Below are positions 1-12,119 of a stretch of 64,000 nt of DNA, piece by piece. Location: contig CM034100.1 in the NCBI GenBank assembly GCA_019914945.1, positions 509,209 through 573,208 of the forward strand, read 5' to 3'. The notes below the pieces were generated by a model. That model worked only from the letters and a program-made list of their open reading frames with translations. It made no database searches and was not told the origin of the DNA. Within the stretch, counting starts at the first letter, position 1, and each line of letters starts with the position of its first letter. Position numbers and translations under genes: made by a program. The DNA comes from Typha latifolia (Eukaryota; Streptophyta; Magnoliopsida; Poales; Typhaceae).

Positions 1-18
1 CTGAGAGGCTGTCGCTTC

Positions 19-216
19 TCAGAAAAATGGAGGTAGTATCACCCAGCGCCGAGGATATCTAGGTCTTCCTTCTTTCCCATCAAATAACTGCAGAAGAGGC
101 ATTATAAGTAAGAATCACAGTCAAACAGATTATACAGGATTTGCACCTTATGATAATGCATAATGTAAAAAAATTAAGAAAAAAACCCAGCAGTTTCTTT
201 TTTTCTTGTTCCTCTT

Positions 217-286
<70 letters not shown>

Positions 287-2750
287 ATTATTAGTCAGCA
301 GGCATGAGATGACCAACATAGTTACTTACTTTGGGCCAAGAGGGTAGCCTTAAAAGGCTGATGAAAGATCAGTTACAAAAACAATCATGAAAAACTATGA
401 GGAATGCACAAAGGTATGTACTTATAGAAAAGTCTATGCTGAGAAGAACTAATTTTAGTGTTTACCTTCTTCAGTCGGCGATGTTTCGCCATTGCCCAGT
501 TGGTCATAATAGATGTTGCCACCACAAGGAATACATATCCTGCTACTGTCTGTGTTGCAATGTTGAAACCAAGCCACTGATAGATCTCTGTTGTGTAGTT
601 TGCACATGTCACTATGTTAAACAAGAACCCGCGAGGAATTTGATACCCACCGTTGCCAGAAGGGCTTCTAAGGTTCCTTAACATGAGATGGCAATAGAAA
701 TTCGACACTTGGTTGAGCAATCCAAAGCCAAAACCAATCTTCATTTGCATATCATTCACAGGAGTATAAAGTGGGTGGTTCACATAGTAAGCAATATAAG
801 CCCCAAAAGTCCAGTAATAAGCACAGTTTCTGAACACATTAGACAAAGGTGAAGTTGCATGGCTGAATCTGTGGACAAAGAATGTCTCCATGATCCGTTT
901 GAAGTAGTGAAAGCACCAGTAGTACATGGCATAAGTCTGGGCTGGATGGATAACACGCTCACCCTCATAACCAAAGTACTTGTAGACTGGAAAGTAGTAA
1001 AAGATCGGGTAGATAATTAAAGGGCCCAAGTATTCCCAGAAGAAAAGGGTACTGTACAAAACCTGCACACCCAAATCCTTAAAGACCACAGTCAAACTTG
1101 TAGAATTCTTCTCACAATAATCTAACAAATTTTTCTTTGGGTCAAGGATGACTGGTTTCCCAGAGGTTCCAGGACGCAAGGGGAGGGTAAGCCGCTGTCT
1201 AGAAGGATAAAAAATTTTCGCTGCATAAATATGAAAATTGTCAACGATCAATTACAAGTCCAGGAAACATAATAGAACAGATATATACATACAAACATGT
1301 GTTTGTACATATACAAAATATATCCCCAAATAGTTATTACCGAAGGATTGGTTGTTGTAAAGAAGTTGCATTTTCTTGACCATAATCCTAAAGTCATAAC
1401 TCAATTGACCTATATAGAAACTTGCCTGATGCCACACTTAAGGAGACTTTATAATGAGATTATCATCTATTGCTAAGTGAAGGGAATGAGTAGTAATAGT
1501 AACATCTTGTCAAAAGCATCAAGATTTGGTTATGATTTACAAAAAAGATATATTCACTAATAACAATATAATAATGCAAAAGCCCCTAAACTGTAGTTGT
1601 CTATGGCCGCATCTCCAACAGATCTATCTCACATACCGGCAGGCATGAACCAGATATGAGCTATGTTTACTTGCAAATAGCTAGTCTCTAAGTACAAGTA
1701 ATGAGAAATATAACTGTTTTAATAGGGAGACCAAGGTTTAGTGATTTAACTTACTAGTCTATGAGCTAAACAATGTCTGGTGGCCTACTTTACTAATCTA
1801 TGAACTTTTTTCTTCTTGTTTTATGAATCAAGACCTAAAGTTTTAAATTCTTTTTAAAGAACATACGCGTAGCACTTTAATGTTCTGTCATGCAGAAGTG
1901 CCTCAAGGCCAATAAAATATAATTTGACAAACAATGCTCGAAAAGTCTAACTGTAAACAGCATTACTTGATCATCCAGTTTAATACATGAGAAGTAAAAT
2001 GCAGAAATTGAGAGGTGGACGCAGAATATGAATTTCCCAATCAAATTAGAAGAAGAAACAAATGTCTGAAGTTTCACATGTATTTGACCTGGACCTAACA
2101 AGGCCAAATTTGAAATAAATCTGATTTTTCAAAACCAATCAAGGTTAAATCTGGATCTTATACACTTTCACTGACTTTGATACATGATCAGCATGCCACC
2201 AATCATTTCATTTTTCTACAGTACAAGAACCTTCCACCCAAAAGAGAGAAAGGAAAATACACAAAAAGGTAAAATCCGGATCACCAAAGTTTGCAGAGCT
2301 AGAGAAGACCAACTTCTAATTTCTAAACTCCACCAATAAATTAGAATGGGGAACTTTTTAAAATAACCCTTTTTTTTAAAAGAAAACAATAGAACATAAA
2401 AGTTTGCAACCAAAGAACCAATCTTTTCACGACATCACCAAATAAAAACATAATAATATGGAAGAATACTAAGAAAATTGCAAAGCTACTCATAAAACTT
2501 ACTCCGGCCATGAATCGCCTCCTGCAAATCTTTCACAGTGGCCTGCAAGCAAATAAAAACAACAAGGTTTCCATTACAACCAAACACATAGCCAACAATT
2601 AGAAAGTAAATCAGACCCAGAGACTGGATCAGAAGAACAAAAGCTAAAGTTTCAAATGTAGAAGCAAAGCTAAAAACATACGGAATCCTTGAGCTCGATT
2701 CCACCCCTGACGACCTCCCTACCGCTGCGGGAAACCACCGTCACCTTCAT
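19..2750 (-). CDS. ECR: Very-long-chain trans-2-enoyl-CoA reductase (ECR, CER10/TSC13 family)
   Basis: This enzyme catalyses the last step of the ER fatty acid elongation cycle, NADPH reduction of trans-2-enoyl-CoA, which feeds waxes, sphingolipids and seed oils. Four exons join cleanly on the minus strand: 2750-2682, 2542-2503, 1220-466 and 87-19, giving 310 codons plus stop, the usual plant length. The N-terminus ([13 protein letters not shown]) belongs to the ubiquitin-like domain of the family. The long third exon carries the membrane-spanning reductase domain, including [32 protein letters not shown] and [13 protein letters not shown]. The last exon ends in [12 protein letters not shown]. 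Identity is from recognised family sequence; all splice sites are GT-AG and phases agree. The final intron holds a long GA microsatellite. The gene appears intact. Confidence 0.95.
219..281. repeat. (GA)n microsatellite in last ECR intron
   Basis: About 31 uninterrupted GA units lie in the 88-465 intron of the ECR gene, so the minus-strand transcript carries a CU tract upstream of the terminal exon acceptor. Confidence 0.98.
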
Positions 2751-3348
2751 CTCACCTCGAAGACCCAACCCCAAAACCCAGACAGATCCGAGCTAAAGGA
2801 GAAGAGAAGCGGAGATTTATAAAACAAAGAAGAAGATGGAGGAAGGAGCAAAGCCCATGTCCGCATTTATTGGGAGAAGTAATTGGGCCCCATACCTGAA
2901 GGCGTTGGGCCGCCCCAATCAATTCACGAGCAGAATCTCGCAGTTGAAGAGGGGGAGTTATTGATGCAGTTGGAGTAGGAGAGCTAACTCTCTGCCTCTA
3001 GCCAACAACAAATACATGGTTGGATATTTAAAGAGCTCTAGGTATACCATCGCTTAAATCTCGTAGTCATGGACATTGCGTTTATGTTTTTTTTTTAAAT
3101 TTTTTTAATTCTATTTGTTGACTTGATCGATCTCTGGCCTTCATTCAAATTTCAAGGTAGTTGAAGGGATATAAGTCGTTATCAACTCATATCTACTAAC
3201 GCCGATAACGTAACCCAATATTTATTTGTGAAAGATGACATGAATAAGACATCATCCATACATCCAATGCTCATGGTTTATTTCACCGGAAAAAGAACCG
3301 GGCTTTTGTACCCAAAGGATAAAAGGACTTAATGGGCTCCATTATTAA
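2751..3348. other. ECR upstream region, no gene seen
   Basis: This is the 5' leader and promoter side of the minus-strand ECR gene, followed by AT-rich sequence with a T tract near 3090. I see no coding signal. It separates ECR from a divergent exon-like segment starting near 3400. Confidence 0.6.
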
Positions 3349-3399
3349 TTGGGCCACTTTAGACCTGCTTCGTTAGTAGTACAAGCAGTTAAGTCCGGG

Positions 3400-5880
3400 T
3401 CGTCCGTAATTTTCTCCAACTCTCCGTCTCTTTGTATTCCCACTCTTCGAATTCGAAACCCGATCGCCATCTTTCTTCTTCTTTTTTCTCTCTCCTTTTC
3501 CCGCCCTATCGATTTCCCTTTCTCCCTTCTTCCGCGATCCCAGAAACTCCAACAAAATCATAGATCCGGAAACCTCTGCCTTCCTCGATTCATCTTCCTC
3601 CATTGACGACGCCGTGAAATCTCTTTCCTTGCTACTGGAGCCCTGTTGATCACCGAGGATACAGAAGTGGCGGTAAATTTTTGGTCCTCCTTATAATTTA
3701 ATTGGACTTAGTATAGAGGAAAACCGAATTTTTCTTTTTATGTTCCTTTTTTTATATAAAATTCAAGATTAAGGATGAAATTAGTGAATTTTAACGGTTG
3801 CTATCATATAACTCAGGTAGTTTTCCGTGTTTTCTGTAATGCTTGGTGTAGATGTGAGGGATGAAATCTTAGCGCAGAGCCAACTCATATTGCTTGCCCG
3901 ATGCAGATGAAAAATAGTTCGTATAGTTTTTCCATGGCAGTGTTATGAAAGACATGGAGAAATCCGACTGAACTACGACTTGTAATAATTTGGATTGATA
4001 CGTAGAGGCAAGAAAGAAAGCTAGGGTTCTTAACCCTCTCATAGTTTTAGCGAATATATTGTTTTATGCTTCTATATTAGTTATTGCCTCCTTTAAGCCT
4101 TTATTCTTGCATGACGTTTTGTAGATCTTTCTTCTTACATGATATGTACATCTTTACTCTCGCATGTCTTTGATGCCCAAAATGACAGTGGGATAGACAA
4201 TTGTACGGCCTGTTTATCATATTATACTAAGGTATTATAATGACTTCATATCTCAACATATATCTTGACCACCTGATGCTTCGTTAGAAAATCCCATAGG
4301 TTATGAAGTTGCATAATTAAAGAGTCAAATATAACTGCTGTTTCTGTGTTCTCTATTTGAAAAACAAACTTGCAGAAATAAATGAAGTTTGAAGTTTGAA
4401 AAATGAACTTTGTCACAGATTACACCATGATATGCATGTAGAATTTTTGTCCATGCTTTCATGTCGTATGCCCACTTTCAGACAACTAACATGTTGAATA
4501 GTTTGTGAAACCTTATTAGCTCACTTTCTTTTATATCTAAGCATTACTATCTTGATGTCCTTTTCTCAATTGAAGATGTGGAAGATTCTCTTCTGGGTAA
4601 GGCTTGTGAATATGATGGGAAAAGGTTGTTGAGCCAGACCATGCCATTCCTAGCATCTCAAACTAAAGCTAACAATAAAATTTGCCCAGTAAGATCCTTT
4701 TCTAGAGTAAAATTTAATGTTGTGAATTATTGATATCAGTCCTTTCAACAGCTTCACATTCATAACAGTCTTTTACTTTTTTGAAACATGTTTCTGTTTG
4801 GTATTCTGTTTCATTCGGAGATCTTTTCAACCAGTCAGATCAGCATTTTGGTAGATGAATATAGGTTTGAAGTTGGAAGCTGGGACATCTTCCTAGTTTG
4901 CTTTTAGTAATTTGATATTTGCTTAATTTGTTTCTAACATCTGATTTAACATTTCAAGGTAGTTTGTAATCTTTGAAGCTGTGTGTTTTCTTGTTCTTTT
5001 TCTTCTTGAATATCAATGGTCCTGTTCACTTATCTCATTGACACTAAACCTTACTAGTTCCTTTTCGTAGTATGATTATGGTTATTGAATTTCATAATTC
5101 TCTCTGTAGTGCAGGCAAAGAAATTCTTAACTTATTTACCTGCAGCAGTGTGAATGTCTCATACTTGCTAGTGACCTGAAGTATCATCTAATCCTAATTT
5201 TGCAACATTTTGTCTTTGGCCTTGCAAACTCCAGCCCTGACTTGGCCATTGAAGCATGCAACCAAGACTCCTCTAGATACTACTCTGCATTAAAATTTGA
5301 AGTGGACAAAATGGTACCACCAATATCCTATCACTAGCTCTTCTTTATTTCATTGGTCTATTTTGGAGCTTGGTAGTTCTATCAATTCAATTTTTGAGAT
5401 AAAAAAACTCGCAATAGAGCAAGCAGAAGAATAAAACATAAGAAATCTTAACTTATACTTGCATCTGTGGCTTTTCTTTTTGAGTTTCCTATTCTGTCCT
5501 GCATTCCTTTTATTTCATCCTCAAATTCCTTACCGATGCTGCCACTTGCCATTAAGCATATGCAATGCGTCATGTACTTCAAGATTTTCATTGTTGAACT
5601 GCTTTCGTCAAAGTTACCAAAATAAGAAAACAAAAGACCATATATTACTTGCTTTTTTTGAGAGAGAGAATATATTACTTGCTGATCTTAAACCTTGCTT
5701 TGGATATTGTACTTGTTTTTGAAATTTGGATGTTTCTCTATGAAGCTTATGGATGACGCTCAGAGGCTTACGCGTACCTCATTTGGGCCCAAGATACTTA
5801 AAATCAAAATGGAGAGTTGCTTTAAGCATCTAACTCAATTATTGAAGAACAATACTAAATATGCCTCAGATCCTTGTTAA
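3400..5880 (+). pseudogene. Unidentified exon series, gene remnant or unrecognised gene
   Basis: Four segments look like exons. A pyrimidine-rich leader-like piece near 3400-3672 ends at a GT donor. A segment at 4576-4688 reads open (DVEDSLLGKACEYDG, LLSQTMPFLASQTKAN) between AG and GT. A segment at 5146-5313 reads open for 56 codons (LASDLKYHLILILQHF, SSPDLAIEACNQDSSRYY) between CAG and GT. A segment at 5746-5880 (DDAQRLTRTSFGPKILKIK) ends in TAA. The last three agree in reading phase if spliced. No ATG-led first coding exon links to them, so this may be a truncated gene. The helical, leucine-rich character suggests part of a larger repeat-type protein, but I do not recognise it. Confidence 0.35.
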
Positions 5881-7600
5881 GCTTCACATCTTTGCTTTTG
5901 AGGACCAGGCAACCAGCATCAGTCATATATAGAGCTACTTTGTTTAAAGTTAAAACTTAAAACCAATCGTCTCACCAACGAAGGAGGCTATGGCTCCAAT
6001 CTATAACCTTTCTATGCGACATAATGTTATTGGATTTCATTATGACCGAGGAAGCTGTTTCGTTGTCTCATCTACCAAGTATTACCATGCACTACTCCTA
6101 ATTGTTTCTCAGTTTTTCTGCATATAGTGGCTTTTGCTTCAGTGGTACCAACCCCAACTTCAGTTCATTATCAGAAAATGAAATTAATTCTTGAATAATT
6201 AGGACCAAGTCTCATTTACTTGCCAATTTTCATGATCTATTGACCCTAGAAATTACCACTGTTATGTTATTCATTATTAAAATATCATATGTCACAAGGT
6301 ACACCTGCAATGGTGGCATGAGTTATGCTTCACTCTTTCTCATTTCCCAAAAAGTAAAAAAGAACTGTAAGTCTGGCAATTCAAGTACCAATTATGCTTG
6401 TAGGTGCTTGCAATGCTGACATGAGTACTTCATTTTTTAAATTAAAATACTGTTTCTGTGTTTTTCTTTTTTCTCATTACTTGTATATGATTTTTTTTTA
6501 AATCTGTACAGGACCTTCTTGGATCTTAGCGGGCATACACTGTTAGTGTTACTCAGATATTTATGGGGTATTTAAACCCCATTTCTCAACAAAAAAGAAT
6601 GTCACTCAGATATTATTGTTTTCAAGACTTCAATTGTCGTTGACACATAATATTGATGGATGGGAAGTTTCATTGGGTGTGAAAATATTGGGCTTCCAAA
6701 AAGAGAGAAATCAGAGCAGGAAACTAAGTGAGTTCTGTTAACTCTAAAAAGAGATGCCCACCCCCAATCACTGAAGAACAGGTATTTTCGTGATACTCCT
6801 TTCCATGATTTTTATCCACTTGTAGAACAACAGTACATCTGAACGATGTTTACTGGTAAGTTTCAAGCAAAACCTTATCCTGGTCCTCAAATTATAGTGT
6901 TATACTGTGTCATCTGAGTGTCATTGTTAATTTGTCTGGTAAATTTGAGTGGAACTAGCAAAGCATGTGTTCCTACGTAATTATTTTTTTCCCTACTAAA
7001 GAATCTGCACTATTTACAGCCGATGGGCCATTGAGACGGTGATAATGAGTCGAGTTTTGTGGTACTTGATGGGGCCCAGTAAAAGGAAAGCACTGTCTCT
7101 TCCTTTATTGGATGCTTCCTTTCATTCTTAACGCCAAATCAGGGAGCTCAAGCTATGATTGCCGAAGGGAATCCGAGTAACTTTTTCATGCAATGGTGTG
7201 TCCTCGCGTTAATTAGGTACTTTTTTTAACTTTTAATGCTCTTTCTGCTCGTTTAGCTCTCCATTATGTTTCCTAGTAGAGTGTTGGCTTCCTCAAATAT
7301 GTTAATTCTTTCTGTTTTCTGTTTATTGTTAGAATATAAAAAGAATAGGGATAAATTTTTTTTCACCCCTTAGCTACTATTCTCTTCCACAATTATCTCT
7401 AAATTTTTTTGGTACACAACGACTCTTTTTTTATGTATCAAAAAAAATTAGGGGATTATATTTTTTTAATATAATATCAGAGCCAAAGATAAATGTTCAA
7501 ATTTTACTATGCTTATTTTTGTTTAAAAATATAAGACTTCATTCATTTAAATTACATTCACCGTTAGATTTATCAAAATATCTCATCTCAAAAATAAGAA
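5881..7600. other. AT-rich region without recognisable gene
   Basis: Long AT-rich sequence with many T tracts and stops in all frames. A few short open stretches, for example near 6000-6060, could be worn exon pieces of the preceding unidentified series, but nothing can be assigned. Confidence 0.4.
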
Positions 7601-7603
7601 AAA

Positions 7604-7830
7604 GTGCTAGAATATAAAAATTATTATTTTATAATAATTTTAATTTTTAGACTAGTTGATCAGTTAATATCTATCTACTAAGTCGGGCCAAAGCAAAAGA
7701 TGTTTGTGAATATATGAGCTCTCCCTTTGTTTCTCGATGTGAGCACTTCAATTGATTTTCGTTTTGGATTCACACATGGATTCAAGCGTGGCGCATGATG
7801 ACTAATATAAGAGCTCTACAATTAATTCCT
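7604..7830 (+). repeat. Direct repeat copy 1 (about 225 bp)
   Basis: This segment, from about TAGAATATAAAAA to GAGCTCTACAATTAATTCC, recurs in the same orientation at 8481-8706. Shared landmarks include GATTTTCGTTTTG and GGCGCATGATGACTAAT. The copies differ by scattered substitutions and small indels. The spacing and lack of coding sequence fit the terminal repeats of a small non-autonomous retroelement or an old local duplication. Confidence 0.75.
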
Positions 7831-8480
7831 TATTTTTTATTATTGCCCTCGAGGAAAATGTTTGTTGATTCGAGTTGTTATTTCGGATAGAACAAAATTC
7901 TTGAATGCAGTAAGAATTAATCTAATCGTTAAAATAATTTGAGATTTAGATATGTTGTCCCTCTGAAAGTCATAATCGAACACAACCGAAATCTAGTCGA
8001 TCAAGTAAGTAGATCAAAATATATGGAGAAAATAATGACCACGATTAGGAGATGACAGGATGGACGTGGATGATGGAAGTTAATAATGTGTTTAGGGTTA
8101 TGAGATGAAATAATGGCTAAGGTGGGTATAATAGTATCTTGAATAAGATAAGGGGAGAGAAGGAAACTTCTAGGATGACTGGTCGCAAAGTGAAGAGGGA
8201 GAAGCGATAGACTCAATTGTAGAAGGAAGCTTTAGGTGGATATCGAGGGAGAGGAAGGAGGAGAGAAAAGGTTGGCTCAAGCTTATATAAAACGAAACCT
8301 CTAATAATCAATTATCTCAAAGTGGTTGTTATTTCACGTATTTGAATTATGTTAGCTAATCGTTTAAAAATTATAAATAAACTTTAATACGAAATAACTT
8401 AACCGACGGGCGTTTGAATAATAAAAAATAAGAATTTATATGTGCAAACAGCCAAAAGCAGTGCACTATGAAATGAGGAA

Positions 8481-8706
8481 GAGCTTTAGAATATAAAAAT
8501 CATTATTTTTATAATTTAATTTTTGTAAAAGTAATTAATGAGTTAAAATCTACTAAATCTGGCAAAAGCAAAAAGACCTTTGTGAATATATTAGCTCTCC
8601 CTCTGTTTCTCCATGTTGGCACTTAAATTGATTTTCGTTTTGTATCCACACATGAATTCAAGCCTGGCGCATGATGACTAATTTAAGAGCTCTACAGCTA
8701 ATTCCT
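8481..8706 (+). repeat. Direct repeat copy 2 (about 225 bp)
   Basis: Second copy of the 7604-7830 repeat in the same orientation, separated from it by about 650 bp. It ends in GAGCTCTACAGCTAATTCC. The intervening DNA contains a purine-rich stretch followed by a TATATAAA-like motif near 8284, and no open frame of note. Confidence 0.75.
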
Positions 8707-9037
8707 AATCACGCATTGAACTATTGAATTGTAATAGTCATTCAGAAAGGAGGAAGTGCATGCTTGGATAACTTCTAAGAGCGCTTTTTATAGGTGACCA
8801 TTAATTTTAGAACTATCGCTTTCCATTTATCGACATACAATATCCTAAGTAGAAGACTGTCCATTGGTAAAGCTACAATGGCAGGAACAGTACACTTCAC
8901 TCAAATTTAACTTTTTTTCTTTTGAAAAAAAAAACTTGTTGGTTGGCTGGCATGTTCTAATGGTTGAATTAGATGATTACAGCATATTATTTTATTTTAT
9001 ATCTTTTCTTTCTTTAAGCCACTTTCCCTTGCTTCAG

Positions 9038-9152
9038 ATGTTGGCTGTTATTCCAGATGATGCAGTAGCTTCTCTTTTGGACAATACACAACTGGAGAGG
9101 ATCCAAACTCTACCTGGTCTTAGGCTGTGTTCCAAACATCTTATGCCCCTAG
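9038..9152 (+). other. Isolated exon-like segment
   Basis: A 115-bp segment open in one frame (MLAVIPDDAVASLLDNTQLE, then RIQTLPGLRLCSKHLMPLG) lies between a pyrimidine-rich CAG acceptor and a GTAGG donor. It may be a coding or leader exon of the downstream At3g17950-like gene, or a remnant of the unidentified series at 3.4-5.9 kb. I cannot assign a family. Confidence 0.3.
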
Positions 9153-9680
9153 GTAGGAACTTTCCAATGGTTAGCATCTATCCTTGTAACTCACAATGGT
9201 TCTCTACCGCCATGCTGTAGGAATTTCCTGCATCAACTCTATGTGGCAGTCTGTAGGTGCCTGTCGAATTTGTTTGAGCTTTTTCTAACTTCGACTCCAC
9301 CATGTGATTTGAGATTTCCTACAACGCTGTCAAGGATCTGTTGCCTTCTAAATCATGGCAATAAGTCCCACGAAAAGGTTATCTCCTCTACCAAATCCAC
9401 CTGTAGATATTTAGTCAATTTTGTCCGTATTGAAGAATTGACCGGCCATCACTTATTCATTAGCTGCTACTGTGAATGGGTCTCTTTTGAGAAAGCAAAA
9501 GTTATCATCAAATTCCACAGTTCCCATGTGTTGCTATCTTTTCGCTGTAGCAGAATGATGAATCCCCCCTGGGGATATCCTCTGCTTCTTTGTTACTAAA
9601 AGCTGAAGCATCGCACAAGACGTGCACTGGATTTGCAGCGCCATGCCTCCTCTCACTTGATTCTCTTCTCCTCTCTTTAA

Positions 9681-9682
<2 letters not shown>

Positions 9683-9715
<33 letters not shown>
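9683..9715. repeat. (CT)n microsatellite in probable 5' leader
   Basis: About 16 CT units lie roughly 320 bp upstream of the ATG of the At3g17950-like gene, in pyrimidine-rich DNA that probably belongs to its promoter or leader. Confidence 0.9.
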
Positions 9716-9719
<4 letters not shown>

Positions 9720-10035
9720 CATTATTGCCTCCATCAACAAGTATCGGATGGCAGATGTTATATATTTCTCCATCTCCTTCCTGTGATGGTGAATTCACTC
9801 TCCCTCTTATTTCTACTTGTTCTTTTCAGAAGCACATTTCCCAATGCTTCTGCATTGTGCTATTCTTTTTCTTTCTTTTCCTTTATTGAGATGAGTAATG
9901 TGCTATTCTTTCTGTCTTCTTCCACCAGCCCCAGTCCTTTTACTACTTCTGCTCCGCTCCCTATGAGCTGCATTGGTTCTATCAAGTGACGTCCGGTTCA
10001 CTCAGCAACAGCTTCTGAGCTTCTTAGTGGAGGAA

Positions 10036-11143
10036 ATGGCTCAGCAGGTATGTACATTTAGATTCCTCTGCGTCCCTCGCCATTCTCCTCTTCTCCTGTC
10101 CCCTTAGCAGAACAAGGTCACTGTTTATCTCATGTCATGTCTCTATGTATTTGTTTACTTAGTTAATATCAAGAGTGTTAATCTGTTTGCGTCTTAGGAG
10201 GACTTCTTTATCTATGCAAGTTTTGTCTGAATTAATGACAGGAAGGTGGATGGCCTCTTGGACTGCAGCCATTGCATTTGAGAGTTGGTCAAATCGGGAA
10301 TCTTGACTTTTCTGGGACTCTTTCGTCCAACACCATCATCACTGAGTCTCCAACGTCATCTTCTGTTTCTTCATCAGATTCAGAGACAGAGGTCAGACTA
10401 GAACTAATAGATGTTTTAAGTGATATTTTGCTCTTTTATACATATTTAAATAGCTCTTTCTATGATCATGACATGCATTTATACATATGTACAGTAGGAC
10501 ACAGGTGATGCTCCGTAGTTGCCTATTCATCTTCCATCAAGTACTCCAGTCTTGATTTACTTTCATATTTGGTAGTAGAATAGTTTATTGGAAGTCTTTC
10601 TTTTGCTTCAATTATACTTTTATCCCTGTTCAATACCCAAAAAATTATATGAAATAAAATCATACAGTTACCTCTTTATACTATTGAAAAAGTAATAACC
10701 TAGGTATAGATATTGTCACAGTTTTAGATAATTCGGCCTCAGGAGGTGAAAATTATAATTTAGCTTCTTTTCTTTTCCTATTGTGGCCTCTGTCAACCCT
10801 CATCATAGTGCCAACACCATCAAGTACGCCTCGTATTTCGCACAATATTTTGATATTGGAACGATAAAATCCTTGTTTTACGTAGAAGGTAATGAGTTCA
10901 TAAATCCTATGAAAGGACAATTTCTACCATCGTAGCAGTCTTTCCTTGCTCCTGCCTCCCATCCATTTTTCTCAACAACCATGTTTTGTAACATTGGGGA
11001 AAGTTGCGGATAAAAGCGCAACACATGTTATCCTACATTTCTAATCCAGTATTGCCATTAATCCTGAAACGTAAACCTTGGAACTCTAAAATTTGCTATT
11101 TGACAGTCTTAATGTCTGAAGGAAATTTTTATGGATCATGAAT

Positions 11144-11185
<42 letters not shown>

Positions 11186-11726
11186 TATCGTTCTAAGACG
11201 TTCTATGCTGATGAATCTTTTGTTTCAGTCGACTGGTTCTTTCTTCCACGATCGGAGCATCACATTCGGCAGCCTCATTGGCATCACCAGCATTCTTGAC
11301 CTCTCAAATACGTCTCTAAGGAGGAGCAGAAGGAAGCAAGGCAGGCCGAGAGTAAAGAAGACCCAAAGGACCACGACCTGGTTCTCTCTTTGCCCAAGAA
11401 CACACCTCAGCAGCGACATGGCTCGCGATACTCCATCTCTCGGCCACTTTCTTCAGGAGGAGAGGAGGGCAAGCAACGTTCACAGGAGCGCCAGAGTACC
11501 AACTACATATGAGCTCGTTGGGTTGCATGGAGACCAATCTACTACTCTGGAGCCCAACCCCCTCTTCTCAAATGGCCTAGTTGCTCCCCCTCAGGTTGGA
11601 GATGTTAAGCCAGAAAGCACTTGGGTCAGCTCTGGAGTGAAGAATCCTAGGGGAGGATTAGTTCATGGCAATGGCTATCGTTTTGCTTTGGTGTGTCCTT
11701 GTCTAGGTGGAGATTCTAGCCATTGA
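10036..11726 (+). CDS. Plant-specific protein similar to uncharacterised At3g17950
   Basis: Three exons, 10036-10047, 10242-10391 and 11229-11726, join in phase to give 219 residues. The start MAQQ-EGGWPLGLQPL is followed by DFSGTLSSNTIITESPTSS, a serine-rich segment, then STGSFFHDRSITFGSLIG and TPSLGHFLQEERRAS. These blocks match my memory of a plant-only family with no established biochemical role. No signal peptide or membrane segment is visible. The first coding exon is only four codons long, and an AT microsatellite sits just before the third exon. The ATG was chosen because MAQQ followed by an intron is the family pattern. Function unknown. Confidence 0.85.
11147..11182. repeat. (AT)n microsatellite
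   Basis: About 18 AT units in intron 2 of the At3g17950-like gene, ending some 45 bp before the third exon's acceptor. Confidence 0.95.
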
Positions 11727-12119
11727 CGGTGCAGTGTACTGCAGATGATCTTTTACACTGTTAGTCCTATCTGGATGAACAATTCGTTCAAATTGAGGTC
11801 CAACCAAAATCCCAACCACCTGATGGAATTGACGACGGGTCATTTTTTCATATTGTCGGTGCTGGACTTATCCAATCATCATGACATCTCCTTTAATCTT
11901 TGTAGGGTGACCAGCCTACCTGATTAGAGAGGTATTTTTCCCTTGACCAAGGGTAACAATGGGCAGTACTGTGATGTGTCGTCACTGGAGCCCGTACTTG
12001 AATACTGGTCCCATGAATCCAGGCTATGACAACGACAATGGCTATAGCCTATGGCCATTATATGACCTAAACTTGTTTGAAATCTCTTTTTTTTCTTATT
12101 AAGAAGCTGAAATCTAGCT
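11727..12119. other. 3' flank of At3g17950-like gene
   Basis: Probable 3' untranslated region and intergenic DNA. No further coding signal before the LINE remnant. Confidence 0.5.

Noticed and set aside
219..281. Polyarginine/glutamate or polyserine/leucine peptides from GA repeats
   Set aside because: Open frames through dinucleotide repeats are a composition effect. The same occurs at 9683, 14294 and 35977.
10002..10047. Apparent QLQ-like motif (FTQQQLL) suggesting a growth-regulating factor
   Set aside because: It lies in the leader of the At3g17950-like gene in a different context, is not preceded by a start, and no WRC domain follows.
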